From Chrysophaeum taylorii (lineage: Eukaryota; Sar; Pelagophyceae; Pelagomonadales; Pelagomonadaceae): 64,000 nt of DNA. The DNA lies in NCBI GenBank assembly GCA_029834535.1, contig JAQMWT010000297.1:1-64000 (forward strand). The letters are read 5' to 3'. Below the pieces are notes generated by a model. That model searched no databases. It was given only the letters and a program-made list of their open reading frames with translations, and was not told the origin of the DNA. Below, piece after piece: positions 10,816 to 20,475 of the stretch (position 1 is the stretch's first letter; the number at the start of each line of letters is the position of its first letter). Made by a program: the position numbers and the translations under genes.

Positions 10816-12723
10816 TCATCCTGCACGTGCGCCCGCGTCGTCGAGAGGACTACCTGGATCGCCGAGGAGCTGCCACTCTTCTTCCATGCGAAACGAGACA
10901 CACTGCACGCCAACTTTTCCGCGTGGAAAAACAGAAGATGTTGGTTGCGTGGCGAAGTCGCCTCCGTCGGCCCTCTTGAGTTTCTGGGACGGGTAACTTT
11001 TAAAGGCATCCGCGTGGACGACCCAGTACACTGCGAACGTGAATACGCCACGATTAGCAAGTTGCTGGTCTTGGCACAGCAGTTGTACTAATTCTTGAAT
11101 GCGAGCAACGATAACAGGGCGGGGTTTGTTCTTTGTCATTTGGAATCCAAACCACTGCCCGTCTCTCCGAGCGATCGCGTCAAGACCAGTGAAAGCCTTG
11201 TCGTATGGAATGAAATAGAGATTGTCCCCAAGATGCTTCTGGGCGACTTGGCGTACTTCATCAAGGTTATGAAAGTAAAAAGTATGCAAGAATCGTGCGG
11301 GGTGGAATGCGGCAACGGTCGTGTTCGTTGAATCTGCAAACCATTCCACGGTTACGGGGGAGCCGCCAATCAGATGTTCGTGAGCGAGATCCTCGAACAT
11401 TACGCCCCACACCGAGGCGACTTTGTTGTAGACTTGGTACTCGGCCAAAAACTTGGACATGGAACTGACGACTTGTTCTCGGAGCGTGCGGACGTAGAGT
11501 TGGTGGATCTTTGGCGAGAGAAACTCGACCCGCTCGACGGTTTTCATGTCTAACGAAGGAATCATGGCGAAAACGGAATGGGTCATCGTAAGAGCAATAT
11601 TAGAATTAGTGTTCCCGGCATGTTGGATCGATACCGCGGTCGGATCCGCGATTTTCATTTTCAGACGACCCCAGGCGCTGTATACTTTCTCGTCACCGGA
11701 AGCCAAGACAGAGCGAGCGATGCCGCCGAAAAAAAGATGACGACGCCGAACGGTCTCGACGTTGATGCCCAACTTATCACCGACGGCGACCAATTCATCG
11801 ACGCACCACGGCCCAAGATATCGACACGACGCGAAACTCTCTCTGCTCCACTGGTCATCGTTCAAGTGTGACGGCGACAGTGCCGCGACGGCGAGTTTGA
11901 CAGTGTGAGAAATCTGCAGATGACCCACATTGCTGCGCGAACCGTCGAAAAGGCAAATCGTGGTCCCGTCGTCCAACCCTATTGGCTCCATGAAGTTATC
12001 GTGTTGCGCCACGGCGAAACTAAACGCGTCGTAGCGAAAACCGCGCTGCAGATGCGAGTACCAATAAAATACAGACTTCCGCTCGTATGTCGCGTTCGGA
12101 GGCGGAAACAGAAACATGACAAGGCAATAGACCAAGAAGCAGCTCTTCCCCATGCCCGGGTTCCCGAGGACCGCAATCCCGTGCGGCGTCGGGTCCGAGC
12201 GCAACTCAGCCAGAAGTCGTATTACATCCTTGAAGAGTAAAGGATGCGCATCCCGAATGTAGATGAGCTGCGAGCCATTGACGACGACCGGCCACTCCAA
12301 CGACTCCCCGAGACTCCAGAAACGCTCTCGAGCAAAGCAGTCCGAATCCTCGGCGACGCGAGATCGAAGATGGTCGAAGAGAGCCTTGTACGTGGCGGTC
12401 ACGTCGCGCACACTCGCGTCGTTCTTCGAGTCCCGCCACCCCCGGTCCACCAGCTGCGCCTGCAGCAACAGGTTCTTCTTCTTCCGCAGTTTCTTCAAAA
12501 CGGCCTCGAGATCTGAGAGTCGCTCCTCGAGGAAACCTATTTTGTCCTCGCGGCCGACATATCTCGCGTACTTCCCAGCAGCATCCGCAGCAGCATCCTC
12601 ACTAGGGAGCAGCACCGCCATCATCTTGTCGATCTCCGCCATCACCTGATCGATCTCCGCCTCCACATTCTCGATCTCAATCTTCACTGCCGAGAGCTCG
12701 CCCTTCGAATCGTCAGTCGCCAT
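10816..12723 (-). CDS. Crinkler/RHS-type P-loop NTPase with C-terminal nuclease-like region
   Basis: The protein has 635 residues and the frame is uninterrupted from an ATG at 12,723. Residues 10-95 are a predicted coiled coil rich in Glu/Lys/Leu. Walker A is GNPGMGKS at 187-194, a Walker B-like TICLFDGS lies near 255-262, and the family hallmarks RYLGPWCVDEL (301-311) and FFGGIARSVL (331-340) follow. Residues about 535-570 (LDAIA ... FGFQMTKNKPRP) resemble the PD-(D/E)xK-like end of Crinkler-RHS-type proteins, which in other eukaryotes include oomycete effectors and trypanosome retrotransposon-hot-spot proteins. No secretion signal is seen. The gene is flanked by retroelement sequence, as RHS genes often are. 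Its cellular role here is unknown. Confidence 0.78.
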   Translation of the reverse strand: MATDDSKGELSAVKIEIENVEAEIDQVMAEIDKMMAVLLPSEDAAADAAGKYARYVGREDKIGFLEERLSDLEAVLKKLRKKKNLLLQAQLVDRGWRDSKNDASVRDVTATYKALFDHLRSRVAEDSDCFARERFWSLGESLEWPVVVNGSQLIYIRDAHPLLFKDVIRLLAELRSDPTPHGIAVLGNPGMGKSCFLVYCLVMFLFPPPNATYERKSVFYWYSHLQRGFRYDAFSFAVAQHDNFMEPIGLDDGTTICLFDGSRSNVGHLQISHTVKLAVAALSPSHLNDDQWSRESFASCRYLGPWCVDELVAVGDKLGINVETVRRRHLFFGGIARSVLASGDEKVYSAWGRLKMKIADPTAVSIQHAGNTNSNIALTMTHSVFAMIPSLDMKTVERVEFLSPKIHQLYVRTLREQVVSSMSKFLAEYQVYNKVASVWGVMFEDLAHEHLIGGSPVTVEWFADSTNTTVAAFHPARFLHTFYFHNLDEVRQVAQKHLGDNLYFIPYDKAFTGLDAIARRDGQWFGFQMTKNKPRPVIVARIQELVQLLCQDQQLANRGVFTFAVYWVVHADAFKSYPSQKLKRADGGDFATQPTSSVFPRGKVGVQCVSFRMEEEWQLLGDPGSPLDDAGARAG

Positions 12724-13339
12724 CCCAAAGAGTCAGAGCGACGTCACAATCCAAGGGGAAAATGTGCCGATCCACAAAAAATCCGTCCTCACGCAGTATG
12801 CCTCCCGTCGTCAATCGAGGTTCACAACGCGTCGACCACGTCGCAATCAATCAAGTCACTGTCCTTCGGCGCGACAACAAGGGGAAGAATTGGATCCTGG
12901 CGAAGTGTTGAAGTTTTGCGCTGGTGGTGAGAGTGCTGTTTCGGCTGCTTCCGCTTGGCCACCAGCCCAGTTGCTGCGCGGCGTTTGGCGTGCGCTGCCG
13001 TCTGGACAGGGGTGAATGAATACTGGTGGTGTTTTCTTCGACTTCGCCGAAAAGGCTGAAGACACAACTACCGACGACTGGCGACTGGAGATTTGGGAAC
13101 GCCGACAGAAACGGCGCAACGTCACCGTGGGAATCGATCGCCACTGATTCCAGATCGCCAAGCCGCCTCTACGAGGAAAAGAGACGAGGAAACGATCATC
13201 TCTGGGGGAAACTAGCTCGATCGGCTTGTCGGCGGAAGTCTTCAACCGCTGCCTCTTCTGCGACTTCATCTTCTACTTCTGCTTCCACTACTTACTCTCC
13301 TGCGCCCGCCTCTTCTGCTCCGCCTCTTCAGCCCTACTC
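12724..13339. other. Upstream region of the NTPase gene, no supported gene
   Basis: This 0.6-kb stretch lies between the NTPase start codon and the copia remnant. It should hold the NTPase promoter, but no TATA box or other recognised element can be called. Short plus-strand frames with Ser/Ala-rich translation (near 13,200-13,340) run toward the copia remnant and may be its decayed upstream part. Confidence 0.4.
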
Positions 13340-14640
13340 GTCGCGTCTTGAACCGAACTGGGATCAAATTTCAAGCCCTTCGCTGCCGAACACGTACTCG
13401 AGCCTGCCCGAAACTTGATGGTATCATTGAAGCTAAAGTTCTTTGTGTCCCCATTCCACTTCCTCCTCGTCAAAAAGCTCTCACCACCCGCGTTCTCGTC
13501 AGAGCCAAGCCTGATGACGCTCTCAAGTCCCGCCTCGTCGTCCGTAGAAACAAACGACGACGCGGCGTAAATTACGACGCCGAAGCCACTTACGCGCCTG
13601 TTGCGCATCGCGTCTCTCTCCGCCTTGTGTTCGCGCTCGCTGCTGCCTTTCACTGCCATATTCTCACTCTCGACGTCAATCTCGCCTTTCTCTATAGAAA
13701 ATTTACAAAAGACCACGCCTATATCGAGCCGCCTCGACTCGGGCCGCTCGCCGTCGTGTCAACCCCTAGTCCGCAAACTCCTCGAAAATCTGTGCGGTTT
13801 GAAACAAGCCCCTTCTGTCTGGCGTGCCGTCATCCACACTTTCGTCATTCGCTCGGTTTCACCTGTGATGAATGCGTCTACTTTCTCTGCATCTTCTTCC
13901 TCGCCCCGTACGTCGACGATATTCTCGTCGTTGTCTGCAACGACCTCGTCGCCAAGGGAAAGTTCAAAGAAGCCATTGAAGCCCGTTTCAAAGCTAAAGA
14001 CCAAGGAGGACCTATTCACAGCCGTTCCTTCATCGGTATTGAACTCATTCATGATCGACCTCGTGGCCTCGTTACACTACGCTGCGACAATTTCCTCCGC
14101 ACTTCCCTCACAAAATTAGGGATTTCTGGATCTCTATCCTGCTCCTATCAAACCGGATCCCATCGACTACTCTAAACTTAAATTTCCCCGGAAGTCCAAC
14201 GTCCTCGACAGCTCATCAAAACCTATCATCGGCATCCTCGCTTACGCTGTTACCGTCTACCGCCCCGATCTCGCTGTTGCCGCTTCGATTCTTTCTTCTT
14301 CGACAAAACTGGAAGAAGCTCCTCAATACAACACAGTATCGATGTCGGCCTTCGCTGCGTGCAATGCATCATCGGCACCTTGAAAAATTCTCCAGCTCTC
14401 GGTGTCCGTTCCGTCCGCTACAACCGCTCGGCCTTTTCTTCTGACGCTGCTGCCAGTTCCCTTCTCTGCTATGCCGACAGGGACTATGGCGGCGAATCTG
14501 TTTCTGCCCGCTCCCGCTCTGGACATGCCATTTTCCTGTGCGACTCGCTTACTACTGGTCTTCCAAGCTCCAGCCACTCCCTCCCAATTGCACTCTCGTG
14601 TGCTGCCGCCGAAATTACCAGCCTCTAGCAGAACACAACG
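13340..14640 (+). mobile_element. Ty1/copia remnant: reverse transcriptase and RNase H (fossil)
   Basis: Copia-type reverse transcriptase is recognised from KSRLVVRRNKRRRGVNYDA, a YAPVAHRVSLRLVFALA stretch, LTLDVNLAFLY, CGLKQAPSVWR and APYVDDILVV. RNase H-like pieces follow near 14,220-14,625 (VYRPDLAVAASIL; LLCYADRDYGGE). The family is distinct from the copia element at 26,880-37,800. No LTRs were found, the fragment is short, and it has many breaks, so it is old. Confidence 0.8.
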
Positions 14641-15082
14641 GTCCCCACACTAACTAAACTAACTAACTTCGGACCTCTCAAAAAAAAAAAGAAAGAAGAA
14701 CCGCCGAACAACGCCGAACAACAACAGGCAACAAAGTGCCTGTCACACCAACCACACAAACTAACACTCTACCCTACCTGGCCAATTATTATTTAGTGGC
14801 CACCAATTCACCACGCAGCTCACCAAAAGAAGAAAGGCATACACACCACTCATTCCTTAATCACTATCCAAATGCTAACTAACTAACTATCCAAAAGAGC
14901 TGCAAACAAAGCAGGAGGAGACGTAGCCGAGCTACTTCGACGGCATTGAGGTTCCGTCCCGTCAGGCACGTTGCTTCGGAAGCTCGATTTGAAGAGCACG
15001 AGACAGCCGCTCCCTGCGGTCCTGGTGTTCTTGTAGGTTTCGATATTTTTTTGCAAACAAACAATACTAATAATAATAACAA
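14641..15082. other. AT-richer spacer with a LINE tail scrap
   Basis: CTAACTAA-type runs at about 14,650-14,680 continue into TTCGGACCTCTC. They are identical in form to the 3' end (minus strand) of the LINE at 37,801, so this is a very short LINE or SINE-like scrap of about 30 bp. A second CTAACTAACTAAC run lies near 14,876. A-rich and ATT-repeat sequence leads up to the MULE end. No gene is seen. Confidence 0.45.
15074..15082. repeat. MULE M1 target site duplication, left
   Basis: TAATAACAA, identical to 19,923-19,931 on the other side of the element. A 9-bp duplication is the usual size for Mutator-like elements. Confidence 0.8.
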
Positions 15083-15261
15083 GGGGAAAGTCAAGTTTCC
15101 AACCACCATGTATGTTTGGTCACCGTAAATCCCCAACAAGTTTGGTCACTTAAGTTTAGTCAATCCGTATCTTGGCTGACTAAACTTATGCTTGAGGAAA
15201 GCAAGGATAGGGCTCGCTGACAAAACAAGGCCCGCTGTGATCAAGCATTTGGAGGTTCTGC

Positions 15262-18200
15262 ATGTCGCGTCGTGACTCCGGAGCGTCCTTCGACTTCGAC
15301 GCGGATGACGAGGAGGTCGATATCGACGAGGGCTTCGCTCAGGTCGAGCGGGACCGTGCTGGTATCACGCTGACGTCGGGCGACGACGACACCAAGAACG
15401 GCAAGCGTGGCCTGACGAAGGTTAACGACTGTGACAGATCGCCGCGTACGCTGTCGCAGCTCAGAATGTTCAAGCACCACGTTTCGCTGCTTTCGCGCTA
15501 CCCGACGAAATCCGAATTTAGTATGTGCGTTCGGGAAGAGGCCGAGTTGCAGGAGAAGATGGTCGACACGGGGGGCAAGCAACAGCGTGCATAACATGAT
15601 CAATACCGCGACGGCGTTGTCGTTCAAGTGTAAAGTAGAGGGCTGCGGCTTCTTTAAGCGCGCTGCTCGTCGTGATGGGCTTATAGACTTCGTCGTCACG
15701 CATGATGAACCTCACACAGGAGTTTTTACACCGACGAAAACCCAGCCCAAGTCGGACTACCGCGCAGAGCACTTCTTAGAGGCCGTGACGACCATCATCA
15801 AGAAGGGCTCTATGGAGAGCAAGTCAGGAGGCACTACTCGGAAAGGCGTCTGGTAGATGTCCACAACAACGTCATCAAGGAAAGGCTCAATGAGATGACG
15901 AACCGTGAGCATACGCTCTCATCCGTCGAGAACATCTAGCTCAAGTCCATCCTAGCGCTCTTGGGAAACGAGGAGAGGAACGCGGTATCAGCGGTGTCTT
16001 GCGCAGGTCTTGTTTGTGGCTGTTGTCCTGCGAGGAGGTGCATGTGTGTGAGTGATCAAACTTGTAATGTTCTGACCAAACTTTGTGACAAAACTTGTGA
16101 CTGTATGACCAAACGTGTGACTTTATGACCAAACTTTTGACTTGGTGACCAAACTTGTGACTTTATGATCAAACTTATGTCCGTGTGATCAAATTTTGTG
16201 ATTAAACTTGTAGCTTTCTGATCAAACTCTTTTGGTTTCGTGACCACACTTGAAAATCGTAGCTTAGTGTGTTAGTATACTTCGCCACATCTACATTCAC
16301 GTGTGTGCATCAAAGTCACACTTGTCATTCTCTTAGGCGGAGTTGCACGCTTGCCAGCGCGCGTTGCGAGCCCACGGTCATGCGGTTAAGTTGTATGGCG
16401 CGAAACAAGGAGATCTCCTGAAGGTATTCATGAAGAGGCTCAAGTCTGAGCACAAGTCGGAACAAGAGTTCAGGCATGGCTCCGACAGGAGCCGGTACAA
16501 GAGCTTAGACCTCAACGACTACAAGATCCCTGAAACGCTGCAGTCACCTGCCTTGGCTGATAGGAAGTTCTTCTTAGGTTATGTCGTCGTGTCTAAACCC
16601 GCCATACGCACGATGAATGCGGGCCTCCTGCGCCGGCAGGCGTTTATTGACGGCGCTCACTGCCTCGACAACCAGGTGATGATTTCTGTGACCGGCCGTG
16701 ATGCCAACAACCACCTCGTGATGATATCCACTTCGCGGTGGAACATGACCGAGTCTGCGGAATCGATCGGCAAGGTCATTAAGCTGACCGTCGAGAACAT
16801 CCCGCACAGAAACTGTCAGGGATTCGTCATAGTACAGGACTTCCAAAAGGGAGGCCTCATAGCCCACGTCACCGTGAGTGACCTCGCTAGCACCATTTGA
16901 TTCCTCGACTAATTCCGATTCCTGCGCAGCATACGCCCGAGGCCGACGCCTTCTCGTGCAGTAAGTCTTTGATGAACTGTTTACTCTTCGTGAATACGTC
17001 CTATTCACAGTGAACCACGGCAGCGAGAACATCGCAAAGATCGCGGAATCCGGGGACGCCGCTATCTTTCGTCGCTTTGTTGAGGCGCCTACGAAGGCGG
17101 CCAGCGACGCTTTTCATGCCGAACTTTCTCCCAAGGCCCAGCGTTGGGTGAGTCATAATCTCCTCGTGGCATTGAGTTTTCTGGCACTACAGGTTGCCAG
17201 TCGGCGCGAATATGCGCGAAAGCATCTGAACGATCAGGAAGCAGACACCGTCACAGTGTTAGACGGGCCCAGGGCACTCTTTGGCACGAGTACGAACAAC
17301 CCGGCGGAGGCTTTCAACAAGAAGCACATCAACGCGAGGTTATGCAACGGACCCAAGTCCCTCCAGACCTTGTTCGCTGAGCAGGCAACGACCTACGCGG
17401 ATACGAGCGCAGCGGCCATCCGGTGCGCAAAAACCGGCGAGAGGCTCACGTGAGTGTTCCTCGTGTTCGGATGCAAATTGTTGCGTCATTAGTTTCGTCT
17501 TGTCTTCGATCAAAATAGCGTGTTTTCGGCCAATAATCTCTAGGGTCTCAACCATCTCAAATACGTACGGCCCTACGGGCCTTTGTCTTTTCAGATCAAA
17601 CTCCCGCTGTTATGTTCAAACTTGTCGGTTTGTTCTATGTGATATCTAAGCGTGAACCGTGGGCCCAACTACAAGAATGATGCCCAAGTGAAGGTTGAAA
17701 AAAGCATGACCCGGATAACGAAAGTTCAGCCTTACGGCGGCGGCGCTGGGGCCAATAAGGGGACGTTCTTGGTGTATGTCAAAGGTGACAACAATCAGCA
17801 ACTTACGTCCGTCGTTGTTATCGGGCAGAAGGGATACGTGAATTTTGAAGATTCGGAGCAACTCGACGTACTTTCCTGTAGCTGTGGCAACTACGCGTTC
17901 TCTCGCTTGCCGTGCGTTTGCATGATTGGAGCTCAGATAGCTCGCGGTGAGCATGCTGAGGATCTCTATCCACTTTGGACCACGACGCAGCGTTGGGAAA
18001 ATCAATATCGGGTCGGGGGGGTGTTTCCGATTCTCAACGCAACGGAAATTGAATCGGCGCAAGGAGAAATTGAAGCCGAATGCAAAGAAGCTGGTGAGGA
18101 GTTTGAGCCTTGGCTGCCATCCGCGATCGGGCCCCGACGGACAGGCAGGCAAAAGAACGACCAACGCCAAGAATCCTCGCTGCGGAAGAATACGGGGTCG

Positions 18201-18872
18201 GGGTCGGGGTCAAAGAAGGACCGGAAGCGAGCACGAAAAGGAATGGCCAAGACGTTCGCCTGGTTGGACCTAGAAGGAACTGCAGCCCGGGTCGCCAGTA
18301 AAAAGCGGAGGAAAGGAGGCCGCAAAGCAACCGAGCCTCCCGAGCCTACCGAGCCTCCCGCGTCTCCCGCGTATACCGAGCCTACCGAGCCTCCCGCGTA
18401 TACCGAGCCTCCCGCGTCGACCAAGCCTCCCGCGTTGACCGAGCCCCCAAACAAGCAGCAGAAAGAGTCGTTTACAAGCTCGTTTCCTCCCTGGTGGCCA
18501 ACAGACAAAGAAGCGTGGGACCGTGCGCGCGCCGAGCTCACCACCACCCTCAATATGCTTACGGCGCGCGGAAGGAGTGTCAAATCAGTCCGGGTGATGG
18601 CTTCGGATGTGCCATATCCCGCTGCGCAGCCTAAACACTACGTTCCTGGAACAGTCACCTACGCCAGAAACAAGTTCGCCGTCACGTACGACAACGGGGA
18701 CGATACGGAGCGGTATGATGCGAACGACGAAGACAAGGGAATCCTTGCCGAGCTGAGTATGGGGTACTTCTTACCTTTCGAGAACGATTCGGTGCGATAT
18801 TTGAAGCCGAGTTCAATGATGTGTGTTTTTATGGGAGTGTCCAAGAATGTTTGTAGCAGCGAGCTCGTGTGA
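15262..18872 (+). CDS. MULE transposase, several exons, damaged in M1
   Basis: Exon 1 starts at ATG 15,262 and carries a WRKY/GCM1-type zinc motif (FKCKVEGCGFF ... THDEPHT) near 15,625-15,720. Candidate introns with GT-AG ends are 16,048-16,336, 16,874-16,929, 16,961-17,010, 17,148-17,192 (45 bp, in frame, optional) and 17,450-17,650. The catalytic core spans exon 2 (FIDGAHC, first Asp; VIVQDFQKGG, second Asp). TNNPAEAFNKKH near 17,290 is the usual MULE C-terminal pattern. The last exon holds a SWIM finger (CSCGNYAFSRLPCVC, near 17,875), Pro/Thr/Glu repeats, and a Tudor-like segment. Compared with M3, M1 has one extra base near 15,585 and a stop near 15,936, both in exon 1. Confidence 0.8.
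16048..16336 (+). repeat. First MULE intron made largely of GACCAAACTT-type repeats
   Basis: The donor GTGAGT at 16,048 and the acceptor TTCTCTTAG at 16,336 bound 289 bp. Between about 16,050 and 16,255 the DNA is a degenerate tandem array with a period of roughly 16-18 bp, each unit like TGTGACCAAACTT or TGATCAAACTT. The same decamer recurs near both ends of the element. M3 has the equivalent array at about 62,695-62,880. Confidence 0.7.
18330..18450 (+). repeat. Pro/Thr/Glu-coding minisatellite in the MULE transposase
   Basis: Short repeats of the type CCGAGCCTCCCGCGT code for EPTEPPAS/AYTEPP units between the SWIM finger and the Tudor-like segment. They form a flexible, probably disordered linker of about 40 residues. 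Confidence 0.7.
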
Positions 18873-19579
18873 CCCCACGGTCCTATCGGGCATGTACACC
18901 CAACGCACTCGACACGGAAACAACAGGCTTCGTGCAGGAATCCAATAAATCAGGACGGCCTACGCGTGCTCCACCGGCCGGAAAGCCTCGCTCCAAGAAA
19001 AGGACCCAGTGCGCCATGTTCTCCGCTCGTTCAACAAGGCTCACAGGTGACTTGTTTATTTCCAAGCTCCCGCGTCGACTTCAAATCCATGGTTCATTAA
19101 TGCCCGGGGGGCACTTCTACATAGCCGTGTGGTTGCCTCGACAAGACCGCCAACGACAACCTCCACAACACTATCAAGAGGCACCCTCCTTAGAACCTCT
19201 GATGCGCGCTCTCGACCCTGAATCGATTCGCAAAGACGCTCTCCCTCTCGGATTTTGGGATCCAGAATGGGGTGATCCGTGTCACGCTGACCATTTACCT
19301 TTGACTTTTGGCGTCTGCCTCTTGCCGAAGAATGGCGGACGACCACGGCAACAGCACCATGGTGAGTCGCGGTATGGGATGCTCCTACGATGGAAGGTGC
19401 GAGAATGGGCCCAGCTTAACCGCGTCAAGCCGTGGGAAACTGCTGGCGAGGCCGCGCGTCGCAGCCCTCAATATGCGAAGCTCCTTGCGTATCGCCGCGC
19501 TGCCTTAGGATCTCCTTCTAAGACGGTCATGGGGGGGTGTCCATGCCGCGCGTGTAACGCCACGGTAGATTCTGCGTAG
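18869..19579 (+). CDS. Second MULE open frame, function unknown
   Basis: About 236 codons are open, overlapping the transposase stop by a few bases. The first in-frame codon is GTG, so the real start or an upstream splice is uncertain. A basic GRPTRAPPAGKPRSKKR stretch near 18,955-19,005 resembles the Lys/Arg tail that follows SWIM fingers in some transposases. A more distal LDPESIRKDALPLGFWDPEW segment is conserved in M2 (near 61,015-61,075), supporting selection on this protein at some time. The C-terminus has a CPCRAC cluster. It may be a further transposase exon or a separate MULE gene. Confidence 0.5.
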   Translation: MTPRSYRACTPNALDTETTGFVQESNKSGRPTRAPPAGKPRSKKRTQCAMFSARSTRLTGDLFISKLPRRLQIHGSLMPGGHFYIAVWLPRQDRQRQPPQHYQEAPSLEPLMRALDPESIRKDALPLGFWDPEWGDPCHADHLPLTFGVCLLPKNGGRPRQQHHGESRYGMLLRWKVREWAQLNRVKPWETAGEAARRSPQYAKLLAYRRAALGSPSKTVMGGCPCRACNATVDSA

Positions 19580-19679
19580 CTGCAGCACCTAGCTTTCGTT
19601 TTAAAAGCATTTTCGCACCAAAAGCGCTCACGCGCCCCCTTAAAAAGCCTCCTTAAGTTTGATTTTAAAAGCCGAAGTT

Positions 19680-19915
19680 TGGTCAATACTGTGGAAGTTT
19701 GAGGAGTAGTGATCAAACTTGTTGACCAAACTTACAAGGAAATTAATCAAACTTGAAGGGGTGATTGATCAAACTTAATGCAACTTCGGAGTGACCAAAC
19801 TTAACTGACCTAACTTCTATGGAAAGTGACCACACATGTGAGTTTTTCCTTAATCATACATCAAAATCTAGCAAACATGAAAGAAATTCACCAAACTTTT
19901 TTGACCAAACTTGAC
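19680..19915 (+). repeat. MULE M1 right subterminal repeats
   Basis: GATCAAACTT / GACCAAACTT units recur about ten times in both spaced and irregular form just inside the right end. The left subterminal region (15,110-15,215) has the same words in the opposite sense (AAGTTTGGTCA). Such clusters commonly serve as transposase binding sites in DNA transposons; here that is inference. Confidence 0.65.
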
Positions 19916-19922
19916 CGATCCC

Positions 19923-19931
19923 TAATAACAA
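19923..19931. repeat. MULE M1 target site duplication, right
   Basis: TAATAACAA, identical to 15,074-15,082. Confidence 0.8.
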
Positions 19932-20475
19932 TGTTGCACACGAGAGTTTAATAATTTTGAACACCCAAACAACGGTGGTGCTCTCCCCTAACCCCGGGCC
20001 AAAAAAAAATGCCTGCGCCAACGTCCTTTTCCTGTCTCACCCCAGCTCTTCTTTCCGCTCGACACTCCGACCCCCGCCAATCCGAGCTGAGCTGCTCTCA
20101 TCCGCGCCCGGTCTGTCCTTATAATTAACCATTGAGTTTATTACTCCGTTGCCCTGGGACCCGTTCCGAGTTCATCTCGCGGAGTTTGGGGTTTTTTGGT
20201 TGGGAGGGCGGGGATTATTGCGTTGTAATAATTCGAAGCTGCACAGCCGACAAAAAAAATTGGAGGAGGGGAAAAAAAAAAAAGCGATGATGCTGTATTT
20301 GTTTCGCCAACAATTTTTGCCTGGTTGTCCGGTCTTCAACACCTCAAAACGAGGACGATTTGACGTAATTCGCTCGACTTGCAGGAGCAGCAGCCAATCA
20401 AAAAAAAAAAAAACTCGATGGAGGTTGTTAACAAGCAACAAAAGGTGATTTTAATATATTTTTAGACCATGGGGT
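19932..20475. other. Spacer between MULE M1 and the FG-GAP gene
   Basis: No gene is seen. A CT-rich stretch, several A or T homopolymers (near 20,003, 20,268, 20,400) and the presumed 3' flank of the minus-strand FG-GAP gene are present. The AT-rich word near 20,447-20,465 could serve in 3'-end formation, but no signal can be called with confidence. Confidence 0.4.

Larger units (their letters stand above)
15083..19922 (+). mobile_element. Mutator-like DNA transposon M1 (4,840 bp)
   Basis: The element starts GGGGAAAGTCAAGTTTCC and ends, read on the minus strand, GGGATCGGTCAAGTTTGG. This is an imperfect terminal inverted repeat of about 18 bp sharing GTCAAGTTT. It is bounded by identical 9-bp TAATAACAA duplications. 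Inside are a multi-exon MULE transposase gene with a SWIM zinc finger and a second open frame. Many copies of a GACCAAACTT-like decamer occur at both ends and inside the first long intron. Relatives M2 and M3 lie at 59,188-61,723 and 61,739 onwards. At least two coding lesions are visible in the first exon, so this copy probably makes no full transposase. Confidence 0.88.

Noticed and set aside
10462-11091. Plus-strand frame of 209 codons overlapping the NTPase gene end
   Set aside because: Much of it is antisense to the NTPase coding region; Arg/Thr-rich without a domain.
16050-16255. Short regularly spaced repeats (CAAACTT words), CRISPR-like at first sight
   Set aside because: The repeats are degenerate, recur at the transposon ends and lie inside a MULE intron.
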